Source of the DNA: Amycolatopsis bullii
Lineage (GTDB): Bacteria; Actinomycetota; Actinomycetes; Mycobacteriales; Pseudonocardiaceae
Reading direction: 5' to 3'
Length of the DNA stretch: 64,000 bases
Assembly (NCBI RefSeq): GCF_014654205.1
Contig: NZ_BNAW01000005.1
Coordinates: 62,001-126,000, forward strand
The notes under the pieces are model-generated. The model ran no database searches. It saw nothing but the letters and a program-made list of their open reading frames with translations, and was not told where the DNA came from. Positions 17,923 to 25,509 of the stretch are shown here, piece by piece. Each line of letters opens with the position of its first letter. Within the stretch, counting starts at the first letter, position 1. Both the position numbers and the translations under genes were made by a program.

Positions 17923-20900
17923 ATGGAGGGTATGCACGGACAACGCGAAGCGCTCGCAGCGGTCGTGCGTGCGGCGACCGTGCCACTGACCATCCCGTCG
18001 ACGACGGTCAAGGGCAGCGGCTTCTTCGTCACCCCGGAGCTCGTCCTGACGTGCGCCCACGTCGTCACCTCGGCCGGCGGACCGGTCGAGGTGGTGCACG
18101 GCCCGGCCACCGCGGCGCGGGCGGCCTGCGACTACGAAGTCCTCGGCGACTACTACCTGGCGGGTGGACCCGGCGGCGTGGATCTGGCCCTGCTGCGGCC
18201 GCTGGGCGGGGAACGGGCCGCGCCCGTCCACCTGGCCGCCCCGGTGGCGCCCGGCGACGAACTGTGGGTTTTCGGCCACCCGGAGGGCAAGTACCGCGCC
18301 GGCGACGTCGTCTCGCTGCGCTTGGACGGGACATCCGAGCACATCGACGGCCCGGTCCTGCTCAAGGGCACCCAGGGGCGGATCAAACCGGGCATGAGCG
18401 GAGCTCCGGTGCTCAACTGGCGAACCGGCGCGGTCTGCGGGGTCGTCCGCTACCGCGACGGCGCGCACGACGACACCGCACGCTTCGTTCCGATCGAGAC
18501 GGCGTTCGCCGTCTACCCCGGCCTCGCCGAGGCGAACACGGCAATGCCCGCCGCCCGCGCCTGGCTGGAACTGCTGGACGAGACCCAGCTCGCGGAGTCC
18601 GGCGCACGGTATCCGGGACCGCGGCTGCGCCGGTACCTCGAGGCGGCGAGCGCCGCCGACGACAGCCATCCCTACGCGGCCATGCTGGACGTCCCCTCCC
18701 CGCTGTCCAAGGTCTACCTTCGGCAAAAGGCCGGCCGGGCCCCGCAGGACGAGGCGGCCGCCGAGGCCGGGGAACTCGTGGAGGCGGACAGCCTCCTGCA
18801 CGCGTTCCGCGGTGTCCAGGTGCTCGGCGGGCCCGGTGCGGGGAAGTCGAGCCTCGCTCGTCACCTCACGGCCTTGTCGGCCCGGAAATGGCTGCGGGAC
18901 GGCGAAGGCGACGTGGTGCCGATCCTGGTCGCGGCCGAGGCCCTCACCCTTCGCTACGGTCTGAGCGAGATGCTGGCCGACGGCGTCGTCCGCAGCCTCG
19001 ACACCGACCTCGACCGGGTCACGCTGACCGCCCTGTTCGGCGAACCTCCGCTCCCCGGCGCGGAATGGCTGGTGCTGGTCGACGGCGTCGACGAAATCCT
19101 GAACCCGCAGCTGCGGTCGATCGTGCTTTCGAAGGTCTCCCGGCACCGCAACGAAGGCCGCTACCGGTTCCTGCTGACTTCGCGGCCGCTTCCGGACTTC
19201 CTGATGGAGAGGATCGCCGAGAACGGCGACTACCCGACGTTCACGATCGAGCCGTTCGGGCGCCACGAGCTGGCCGACTTCGCCCAGAACTGGTTCACCC
19301 AGCTTAAGCTCGCCGATCCGCGGTCCGCCGCCGCGGGGTTCGTCCGGCGGGTCGACGAGGCCCGGCTCGACCGGCTGGCCGGCGTCCCGTTGATCGCGAC
19401 CATGCTGTGCATCCTCTACGCGAACTCGCCCGGCCAGCGCCTGCCGGAGAACCGGGCGGAGCTCTACGCCGACTTCGTCGATCTGCTGCTGACCAAGCGG
19501 AAGATCACGAACGTGCGGGACCTGCTCGCCGAGTGGACCGGCCGGAGCGGTCCGGAAGCCGAGGCGGCGGGCGAGGACCTGGTCCAGCGGACCCCCGAGT
19601 TGCTCCGGCTGCTGGCCCACGAAGGGCAACGTGCCGGGACCGATCCGTCCGGGTTCGCGGTCCGGACCGACTCCGCGGTCATCATCGCGCGGCACGTCCC
19701 CCGGCCGGCCGGCCTGTCGTCGGCCGAGTGGGACAGCGTCATCCGCGAGGTGCTGCGCAGCTGCGGACTGCTCGTCGAACGCCGCGGTGTCTTCGGGTTC
19801 ATCCACCAGACGGTCCAGGAGTACCTGGCCGCCGCGCACCTGGCCGTCCTGCACCCGGACCCGCGCCGGCGCGGCGCGCGCCGGCTGTTCGTCCCCCAGC
19901 CGTGGCCTTGGCCGGACCTCGAAGTCAAGAGCTTCCTCGCCGCCCTGTGGGCCCGGCAGGGCCGCGACCTGGCACCCGTTCTCCGCCGGCTGCTGCAGCG
20001 GCGCCACCGCGACGGCAACTACCGCTTCCTCGTCGAACTGCACCGGCAGGGCGTGGAGCTGCCGCCGAAGGTGCACGCCAAACTGGTGGAAACCCTGGCC
20101 GGCTGGGTGGCCGCACACGGCCGGAGCCACGGCGAATGGCGTGCGGCCGCCGAAGCGCTGAACCAGATCGACCGAGGGCGGGCCGCCGCGGTCCTCCAGC
20201 TGACGGCCCGGCAGGGTGCAGGCTGGCAACGCCGCCTCGACTCCAGCTTGATGCTGCTGGAGCACGACGCCCCGATCGGCATCCAGGCCCTCGAAGACCT
20301 CACCGTCGACGAGACGCTCGACGGTTCGGATCGGCTGAAGGCCGCCAAGTACTTGCTCGCGCAGCACGCCCGGCGCGGGATGGCCGCGTTGCGCAAGCTG
20401 GCCCGTGACATCCGGCCCGACGAGCTGCGGGTGGAGGCGGCGCGGGTCATCGCCGAACGTGACCCACAGCGCGGTGCCGAACTGCTCCACGCCGTGACCT
20501 ATGACCCCGGTGCCTCGGACAAGGCCAGGCTCAGCGCGGGAATCGCGCTCGGTCCCGGCTCGGGTTCGGACGCATTGGCCTCGCTCAGCAACGGCCACGA
20601 GGTGGCCGGCCGCATCCGCCTGAACGCCGCCCTGACGATCGAGAGCTGGGAAGCCGGTTCCGGTACCTCCTTGCTGCTCGCCGTCGCCCAGGACATTCAA
20701 GTGAGCGTCGATACCCGTCTCGAGGCCGCACAGGTACTCACCCACCACGGCGACGAGCACGCCGTGCAGGCATACAGATCGATTGTCGACAGCAAGATGG
20801 TCGCCAAAGACATCCGATTGGATGCCGCCGAGCGAATTGTCGCCATCGACTCCGAAGCCGGCGTGCCGCTACTGCTCCAGCTCGTGGCGGATCCGGCGTT

Positions 20901-21558
20901 CGGCGAGGAGAGGATCGCTGCCGGAATCGCCGCGGGTCGCGTAGCTCCCCACGCCGCCGCACGTGCGCTGGCTGACATAGTCGGTGTCCACAGCGACAGC
21001 CGCTCCGGGTATTCCACTATTGCCGAGCAAAAGCTCTGGGTCCGAGCCGCCCGAGAGGCCGCCCAGATCGATGCAGAAGTCGGTGCCACGGCCCTTCAGG
21101 ACCTGACCGCGGGGCATCAGTTCTCCCCGACTCTTCGGCTGGCCGCACTGACCACACTCTGCGAAGTGGCGCCCCGGGCTGGGCTCGAGACCGCCCGTAG
21201 ACTGGTGGAAGGCGTCGAAACCCAGCCTGAGGTCCGGCTGGGCGCCGCCGAGCAGATCTGGCTGCTGGACAGGAAATCGGGCCGGGCGGTCATCCGCCGG
21301 ATAGCCTTGAGCACCGACGCGAGGTCCGGCGATCGAATACGACTCGGCACGCGGATCGGCAGAACCGACAAGAAGCTGGGCATAGAGATCTTGCGTCACG
21401 TGGCTTCCGACACTTTGGTGAGCCCGAGAGTCCGGCTCGAGGCCGCCTCCGCGGTCGAAGACCTCGACGTGGCCCATGGCGTTCAGCTCCGGGCCAGATT
21501 GACCACCGAAAGGGTCATCCGGGACTACCTCAACAAGATCGAGGGCCGTGGCACGTAG
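17923..21558 (+). CDS. Trypsin-like protease / NACHT NTPase / repeat protein (STAND conflict effector)
   Basis: A 1,211-residue three-part protein. Residues 1-200 form a trypsin-like protease with an intact triad: H46 (TCAHVV), D87 (GGVDLALL) and S159 (KPGMSGAPV). Residues about 295-640 form a NACHT STAND ATPase: Walker A GGPGAGKSS (302-310), Walker B LVLVDGVDE (383-391), sensor arginine in FLLTSRP, a LAGVPL motif and the winged-helix signature FIHQTVQEYLAA. From about 690 to the end it consists of degenerate helical HEAT-like repeats, probably the sensor. STAND ATPases oligomerise on ligand recognition, which here would activate the protease. I place the start at 17923; ATG 17932 is possible. 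The frame is open far upstream, but that part is antisense to the serine hydrolase. Confidence 0.88.
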   Translation: MEGMHGQREALAAVVRAATVPLTIPSTTVKGSGFFVTPELVLTCAHVVTSAGGPVEVVHGPATAARAACDYEVLGDYYLAGGPGGVDLALLRPLGGERAAPVHLAAPVAPGDELWVFGHPEGKYRAGDVVSLRLDGTSEHIDGPVLLKGTQGRIKPGMSGAPVLNWRTGAVCGVVRYRDGAHDDTARFVPIETAFAVYPGLAEANTAMPAARAWLELLDETQLAESGARYPGPRLRRYLEAASAADDSHPYAAMLDVPSPLSKVYLRQKAGRAPQDEAAAEAGELVEADSLLHAFRGVQVLGGPGAGKSSLARHLTALSARKWLRDGEGDVVPILVAAEALTLRYGLSEMLADGVVRSLDTDLDRVTLTALFGEPPLPGAEWLVLVDGVDEILNPQLRSIVLSKVSRHRNEGRYRFLLTSRPLPDFLMERIAENGDYPTFTIEPFGRHELADFAQNWFTQLKLADPRSAAAGFVRRVDEARLDRLAGVPLIATMLCILYANSPGQRLPENRAELYADFVDLLLTKRKITNVRDLLAEWTGRSGPEAEAAGEDLVQRTPELLRLLAHEGQRAGTDPSGFAVRTDSAVIIARHVPRPAGLSSAEWDSVIREVLRSCGLLVERRGVFGFIHQTVQEYLAAAHLAVLHPDPRRRGARRLFVPQPWPWPDLEVKSFLAALWARQGRDLAPVLRRLLQRRHRDGNYRFLVELHRQGVELPPKVHAKLVETLAGWVAAHGRSHGEWRAAAEALNQIDRGRAAAVLQLTARQGAGWQRRLDSSLMLLEHDAPIGIQALEDLTVDETLDGSDRLKAAKYLLAQHARRGMAALRKLARDIRPDELRVEAARVIAERDPQRGAELLHAVTYDPGASDKARLSAGIALGPGSGSDALASLSNGHEVAGRIRLNAALTIESWEAGSGTSLLLAVAQDIQVSVDTRLEAAQVLTHHGDEHAVQAYRSIVDSKMVAKDIRLDAAERIVAIDSEAGVPLLLQLVADPAFGEERIAAGIAAGRVAPHAAARALADIVGVHSDSRSGYSTIAEQKLWVRAAREAAQIDAEVGATALQDLTAGHQFSPTLRLAALTTLCEVAPRAGLETARRLVEGVETQPEVRLGAAEQIWLLDRKSGRAVIRRIALSTDARSGDRIRLGTRIGRTDKKLGIEILRHVASDTLVSPRVRLEAASAVEDLDVAHGVQLRARLTTERVIRDYLNKIEGRGT

Positions 21559-21570
21559 AGCCGGTCGGCC

Positions 21571-21918
21571 TCAGCCCTGCTCGCCGGGCTTCCACTCCAA
21601 AGTCACCTTCAGGTTCGCCTTCGCCGTGCCCTTGACCAGGATGGCCGTCAGCTGCCCGCTCTCCACGCCGACCTCGCAGCCGAATTCGACCGCCACCTTC
21701 GCGGGCTTGACCTTCCGCAGGCCACTGAGGACGGCGTCGGTGACGGACCCGGTCAGCGCACCGAGCGAGTCGGTGAACTCGGCGAAGCCCAGTAGCCGCG
21801 CGGCGACCTCCTGGTCCTCCTGCTCTCCGACCGGGACGGCCTCGACGAACAGCGTCCGGCCGTCGATCTCGACCGGGACGTGGACGGGACGCGCCTGCTG
21901 CGGGTACTCCTCGGTCAC
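21571..21918 (-). CDS. Trypsin-co-occurring domain 1 (Trypco1)-like small protein
   Basis: A 115-residue soluble protein. Features are an N-terminal beta segment (VHVPVEIDGRTLFVEAVP), a middle helix (GFAEFTDSLGALTGSVTDAV) and a C-terminal beta pair (KVAVEFGCEVGVESG, AKANLKVTLEWKPG). The size and the KPAKVAVEFGCEVGVESG core match the small family that co-occurs with trypsin-NACHT proteins in actinobacteria. It ends 12 nt from the end of the convergent trypsin-NACHT gene. It probably works with that protein, for example as substrate, adaptor or inhibitor (inference). It starts at a GTG after GAGGGGG. Confidence 0.75.
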   Translation of the reverse strand: MTEEYPQQARPVHVPVEIDGRTLFVEAVPVGEQEDQEVAARLLGFAEFTDSLGALTGSVTDAVLSGLRKVKPAKVAVEFGCEVGVESGQLTAILVKGTAKANLKVTLEWKPGEQG

Positions 21919-21933
21919 CCATCCCCCTCGGTG

Positions 21934-22503
21934 TCAGGCCGTGGCCGGTACAGCGTACCTGGTCAGCACGACCCCGCCGGGAAACGTCCGCGTCTCCACC
22001 AGGTCCAGCTTCACCTGGCTGCCCACCGCGGCGAAGAACGGCGTGCCGCCGCCCACCAGAACCGGGTGGGTGACGATCTCGTACTCGTCGACCAGCCCGG
22101 CCCGCATGGCCGCGCCGCCCAGCGTCGCCCCACCCACGCGCATCGGCTCGCCGTCGCCGGCCTTGAGCCGGGTGATCTCCTCGACCGCGTCGCCGGTGAC
22201 CACCCGGGTGTTCCAGCCGGCCTCGCCGACCGTCGACGAGAACACCACCTTCGGCGTGTCCCGCCAGTTCCGCGCGAACTCGACCTCCGCCGGGGTGGCG
22301 CCCGGCTGCTGATCGCCTGTCGGCCAGTAGGAACTCATGATCTCCCACAGCTTGCGGCCGTACAGGAACAACCCGATCGCCTGCTCCTGCTCGAGCCACC
22401 ACCGGAACAGCTCATCGCTCGGCTCGCTCCAGCCGAAGTCGCCCCCCGGTGCGGCGATGTAGCCGTCCAAGGACAGGTTCATGCCGTAGACCAGCTTCCG
22501 CAC
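21934..22503 (-). CDS. Dihydrofolate reductase-like / RibD C-terminal family protein
   Basis: A 189-residue NADPH-dependent reductase-fold protein of the actinomycete DHFR-like family (KLVYGMNLSLDGYIAAPGG at the N-terminus, MRVGGATLGGAAMRAGLVDEY and HPVLVGGGTPFF at the C-terminus). The true substrate is unknown; it is not a canonical folate enzyme. The frame is open much further upstream, but GTG 22503 with AGAGAGG nine bases before it gives the normal family start. It lies 15 nt upstream of the Trypco1-like gene, same strand; functional linkage is uncertain. Confidence 0.85.
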   Translation of the reverse strand: MRKLVYGMNLSLDGYIAAPGGDFGWSEPSDELFRWWLEQEQAIGLFLYGRKLWEIMSSYWPTGDQQPGATPAEVEFARNWRDTPKVVFSSTVGEAGWNTRVVTGDAVEEITRLKAGDGEPMRVGGATLGGAAMRAGLVDEYEIVTHPVLVGGGTPFFAAVGSQVKLDLVETRTFPGGVVLTRYAVPATA

Positions 22504-22598
22504 GGCGTCACGCCTCTCTGTCGGTTCGCCCCGGAAGTCCACTGTAGACGCCCTCGCCTTCGTCGACCGCAACGGGCGGGATGACCTGCCAAGCGTGC

Positions 22599-23489
22599 TC
22601 ACCGGTTGAGCCGGACGGAGTCCAGCATGGCCGCCGCGGTCTGCTCCTGGGCGGGCGAGCTCTGGACTTCGACGGTGTACGCCCCGAGCGTCCGGAACCG
22701 GCGTACGGGAAGCGGGTCCTCGGGAGAGGCCCCGCCCTCGGCGTTGCCGGCCCGGCTGGTCAGCGACACGGTCAGCGAGAGGCACCGCTTGTCGAGCGGG
22801 GCCATCCCCGCCTCGAGGTCGGGACAGAGCACCAAAGTGTTGGTCTCGGGTTCGCTGGTGAACGTGGCGACCTTCTGGCCCGCGGGGACCTCCAGCGACT
22901 TCAGCGGCGACCCGAGCACCGGCGGAGCGGTGCGGATCTTCCCCAGCAGGGCCAGCATTTCCTCGGGCGTCACCGGCTTCGTGGTCGTCACCCGGATCCA
23001 CCGGCCGGGGGCGTCCTGCCACTGCACCGTCTGCGGGTGCCGGAGCTGACCGGCGTCCGACGGTTTCGCCGCCGGCGCGCCATGCGGTGCCGTGCCGTCG
23101 CGAACTTCGATCTCGAACGCGTAGCGATGCGCCTGCCCGTAGTGCACGGCGGCGAAGTGCGGCTGGACGGCCCAGAACAGCAGGTCCCAGGAGCCGTCTT
23201 CGAGGCTCACCGCCGGCGGGGACGGCGGCACCTGGCCGGCGGCCGGAGCAGCGGTCACCGAGACCGGCGGGGCGTTCACGCGCGACGCCGGTGCCACCGT
23301 GGCGGTACCCCGGCCCAGCATCGCGACGGCCCCCACCCCGAGTGCGGCCACGGTGAGCGTCACCGCGGTGACACCGGCGATCCGGCGGCGCCGCAGCCGC
23401 CGGGTGGCGACGGCGAGCACGCCGTCGGGGTCGGGCGCCAAGGACTCCTGTGCGCGCAGGGTGCGGCGCAACGCCTCGAGGTCGGTCAT
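22599..23489 (-). CDS. Single-pass membrane protein divergent from a SigE-type sigma factor
   Basis: A 296-residue protein. A short cytoplasmic N-terminus with an RRLRRRR stretch precedes one membrane helix (about residues 38-58). A proline-rich linker and an extracytoplasmic domain follow, with two cysteines about 16 residues apart (VLCPDLEAG and DKRCLSL). It lacks a recognisable zinc anti-sigma motif. Being divergent from a SigE-family sigma gene, it may be a membrane partner or anti-sigma factor (inference). Start ATG 23489 is backed by AGGAGAG. No catalytic residues were recognised. Confidence 0.7.
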   Translation of the reverse strand: MTDLEALRRTLRAQESLAPDPDGVLAVATRRLRRRRIAGVTAVTLTVAALGVGAVAMLGRGTATVAPASRVNAPPVSVTAAPAAGQVPPSPPAVSLEDGSWDLLFWAVQPHFAAVHYGQAHRYAFEIEVRDGTAPHGAPAAKPSDAGQLRHPQTVQWQDAPGRWIRVTTTKPVTPEEMLALLGKIRTAPPVLGSPLKSLEVPAGQKVATFTSEPETNTLVLCPDLEAGMAPLDKRCLSLTVSLTSRAGNAEGGASPEDPLPVRRFRTLGAYTVEVQSSPAQEQTAAAMLDSVRLNR

Positions 23490-23669
23490 CACACTCTCCT
23501 GTGCCCCGGGCCGTGGCCCGCGCGAGAACCCTTCGAACTGCACACCCTTAAGATGCGGCTGCTCCGCGATCTGTTGCGGAGGGGGCCGGGGTCGGGCCGA
23601 TTCGCCGAGCTCGCCGGCAATTCCCGTCGCGGCGCAACAGTTCGCCGGGGTCCGGGCGTCTGATTCGAT

Positions 23670-24167
23670 GTGCACTTCGAAGAGTTCGCGCGCGAGGAGC
23701 TGCCCGACCTGGTGCGGTTCGCGGCCGTCTTGACCGGCGACCGCGACCTGGCGCAGGACGTCGTGCAGGACGCGCTCGTGCGCGCGCACCAGCAGTGGCG
23801 CCGGGTGGCCGCGGCCGACCGGCCGAAGCTGTACCTGCGGAAGATGGTGGTCAACGGCTACCTCTCGTGGCGGCGCCGCTGGTACCAGCGCTCGGTCCAC
23901 ACCACCCCGGACGTCACGAAGTTCGCCGAAGCGGCCGCGCCCGACCACGCCGACCGCATCGCCGACGCCGACCGGCTCGCCCAGCTGCTGGCCGCCCTGT
24001 CGCGAGCGCAGCGGGCCGCGATCGTCCTGCGCTTCTACGACGATCTCGACGACGGTGAGATCGCCGAGGTGCTCGACTGCGCGGTCGGCACCGTCCGCAG
24101 TCACATCTCCCGGGGGCTCAGCTCTCTCCGCATCCAGATCGGGAACGGCAAGCAAGCCGTGCGCTGA
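23670..24167 (+). CDS. SigE-family ECF RNA polymerase sigma factor
   Basis: A 165-residue ECF sigma factor. Region 2 covers about residues 5-75 (FAAVLTGDRDLAQDVVQDAL, then LYLRKMVVNGYLSWRRRW). Region 4 covers about 105-155 (LSRAQRAAIVLRFYDDL, then EIAEVLDCAVGTVRSHISRG). It has the compact build of the SigE family common in Streptomyces relatives. It starts at GTG 23670. The divergent membrane protein may modulate it. Confidence 0.92.
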   Translation: MHFEEFAREELPDLVRFAAVLTGDRDLAQDVVQDALVRAHQQWRRVAAADRPKLYLRKMVVNGYLSWRRRWYQRSVHTTPDVTKFAEAAAPDHADRIADADRLAQLLAALSRAQRAAIVLRFYDDLDDGEIAEVLDCAVGTVRSHISRGLSSLRIQIGNGKQAVR

Positions 24168-24222
24168 CCGCATCGACACCTCGACGCAGGCCGCTAACCT
24201 GCGACAACCCGCTATCCCCCGT

Positions 24223-24257
24223 GCGTATACACCCGGCGTATACACCTGCGTTATAGT
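24223..24257 (+). promoter_or_regulatory. PadR promoter region with repeated GCGTATACACC operators
   Basis: Two exact direct repeats GCGTATACACC lie at 24223-24233 and 24236-24246, followed by a looser third copy (GCGTTATAGTG). Each exact copy contains the palindrome GTATAC. A good -10 hexamer TATAGT (24252-24257) overlaps the third copy, so a regulator bound here would cover the promoter. The adjacent PadR regulator is the obvious candidate. Confidence 0.5.
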
Positions 24258-24298
24258 GATCCCAACCCCGAACCCGGGGCCAAGGGAGGACGAGCAGG

Positions 24299-24820
24299 AT
24301 GTCGGTTTCACACACGTTGCTCGCGTTGCTCGAATCGGGCCCGCGACACGGCTACGACCTGAAACGCGCGTACGACGAGCAGTTCGGGCAGGATCGCCCG
24401 CTCGCCTACGGCCAGGTCTACTCGACCTTGTCCCGGCTGTTGCGCAACGGCATGGTCGAGGTGGCGGGCGTCGAGAGCGGCGACGGGCCGGAGCGGAAGC
24501 GCTACACGATCACCGACGCCGGGATCACCGACGTCGAAACGTGGCTGCGCACCCCGGAAGACCCGCAGCCGTACCTGCAGAACACGCTGTACACGAAGGT
24601 GGTGCTCGCGCTGCTGTCCGGCCGCAGCGCCGCCGAGGTGCTCGACGTCCAGCGGGGTGAGCACCTGAACGCGATGCGGGCGCTCACCAAACGCAAGAAC
24701 GGGGGCGACCTCGCCGATCAGCTGATCTGCGATCACGCGCTCTTCCACCTCGAGGCGGACCTGCGGTGGCTGGAGCTCACCGCCGCGCGCCTCGGCGAAC
24801 TCGAAAAGGCGGTGCGCTGA
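24299..24820 (+). CDS. PadR-family transcriptional regulator
   Basis: A 173-residue PadR regulator. The N-terminal winged helix has the family signature GPRHGYDLKRAYDEQF and LAYGQVYSTLSRLLRNGMV. The C-terminal dimerisation helices include DHALFHLEADLRWLELTAARL. PadR proteins usually repress adjacent drug-export genes and are released by small hydrophobic ligands. It has a strong AAGGGAGGA ribosome site and forms an operon with the two ABC genes (TGATG overlap at 24818-24822). Direct repeats upstream look like its own operator. Confidence 0.92.
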   Translation: MSVSHTLLALLESGPRHGYDLKRAYDEQFGQDRPLAYGQVYSTLSRLLRNGMVEVAGVESGDGPERKRYTITDAGITDVETWLRTPEDPQPYLQNTLYTKVVLALLSGRSAAEVLDVQRGEHLNAMRALTKRKNGGDLADQLICDHALFHLEADLRWLELTAARLGELEKAVR

Positions 24821-25509
24821 TGACCGGGCCGGGAACACCGTTGCTCGTCGCCGAAGGGCTGAACAAGTCGTTCGGGCAGACGCGGGCGCTCGACGGGGCG
24901 TCGCTGTCGGTCTCGGCGGGGGAAGTGCTCGCGATCATGGGTGCGTCCGGTTCGGGCAAGTCGACGCTGCTGCACTGCCTCGCCGGCATCGTCCGGCCGG
25001 ACTCGGGCACCATCGGCTACCGCGGCGCCGACCTGGTCGGGATGGACGACAAGGGACGAAGTGCGCTGCGGCGTACCGAATTCGGGTTCGTGTTCCAGTT
25101 CGGCCAGCTCGTGCCCGAGCTGTCCTGCCTGGAGAACGTCGCCCTTCCGCTGCGGCTGACCGGGGCCAAGCGGAAGCAGGCCGAGGCCACGGCGACCGAG
25201 TGGCTCGCCCGGCTGGAGGTCGACGGGCTGGCCAAGCGCCGTCCCGGCGACGTGTCCGGCGGGCAGGCGCAGCGGGTCGCCGTGGCGCGGGCGCTGGTGA
25301 CCGGGCCGAAGGTGGTCTTCGCGGACGAGCCGACCGGCGCGCTGGACTCGCTCAACGGCGAGAAGGTCATGCAGATGCTCACCCGGGCCGCGCGGGAAAC
25401 GCACGCCGCGGTGGTGCTGGTGACCCACGAGCCGCGGGTGGCGGCCTATTCCGATCGCGAGATCGTGGTGCGCGACGGGCGCACGGTCGACCGGGAGCTG
25501 GTCGCATGA
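24820..25509 (+). CDS. ABC transporter ATP-binding protein (LolD/MacB type)
   Basis: A 229-residue ATPase. Walker A is GASGSGKST, the Q loop is FVFQFGQL, the signature is VSGGQAQRVAVARAL, Walker B is VVFADEPTGALD and the H loop is LVTHEPRVA. The EPTGALD sequence is typical of ATPases that energise FtsX-type permeases. Start ATG 24820 overlaps the PadR stop; the frame is open 54 bases upstream inside padR but without need. It is coupled to the permease by a 4-nt overlap. Confidence 0.92.
   Translation: MTGPGTPLLVAEGLNKSFGQTRALDGASLSVSAGEVLAIMGASGSGKSTLLHCLAGIVRPDSGTIGYRGADLVGMDDKGRSALRRTEFGFVFQFGQLVPELSCLENVALPLRLTGAKRKQAEATATEWLARLEVDGLAKRRPGDVSGGQAQRVAVARALVTGPKVVFADEPTGALDSLNGEKVMQMLTRAARETHAAVVLVTHEPRVAAYSDREIVVRDGRTVDRELVA

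Noticed and set aside
21934..22503. DHFR-like reductase as a third member of the NACHT module
   Set aside because: It is next to the Trypco1-like gene on the same strand, but this reductase family is abundant in actinomycetes and not known to be linked to STAND systems.
22504..23022. N-terminal extension of the DHFR-like protein
   Set aside because: It overlaps the adjacent membrane-protein gene on the same strand in another frame; GTG 22503 has a good ribosome site.
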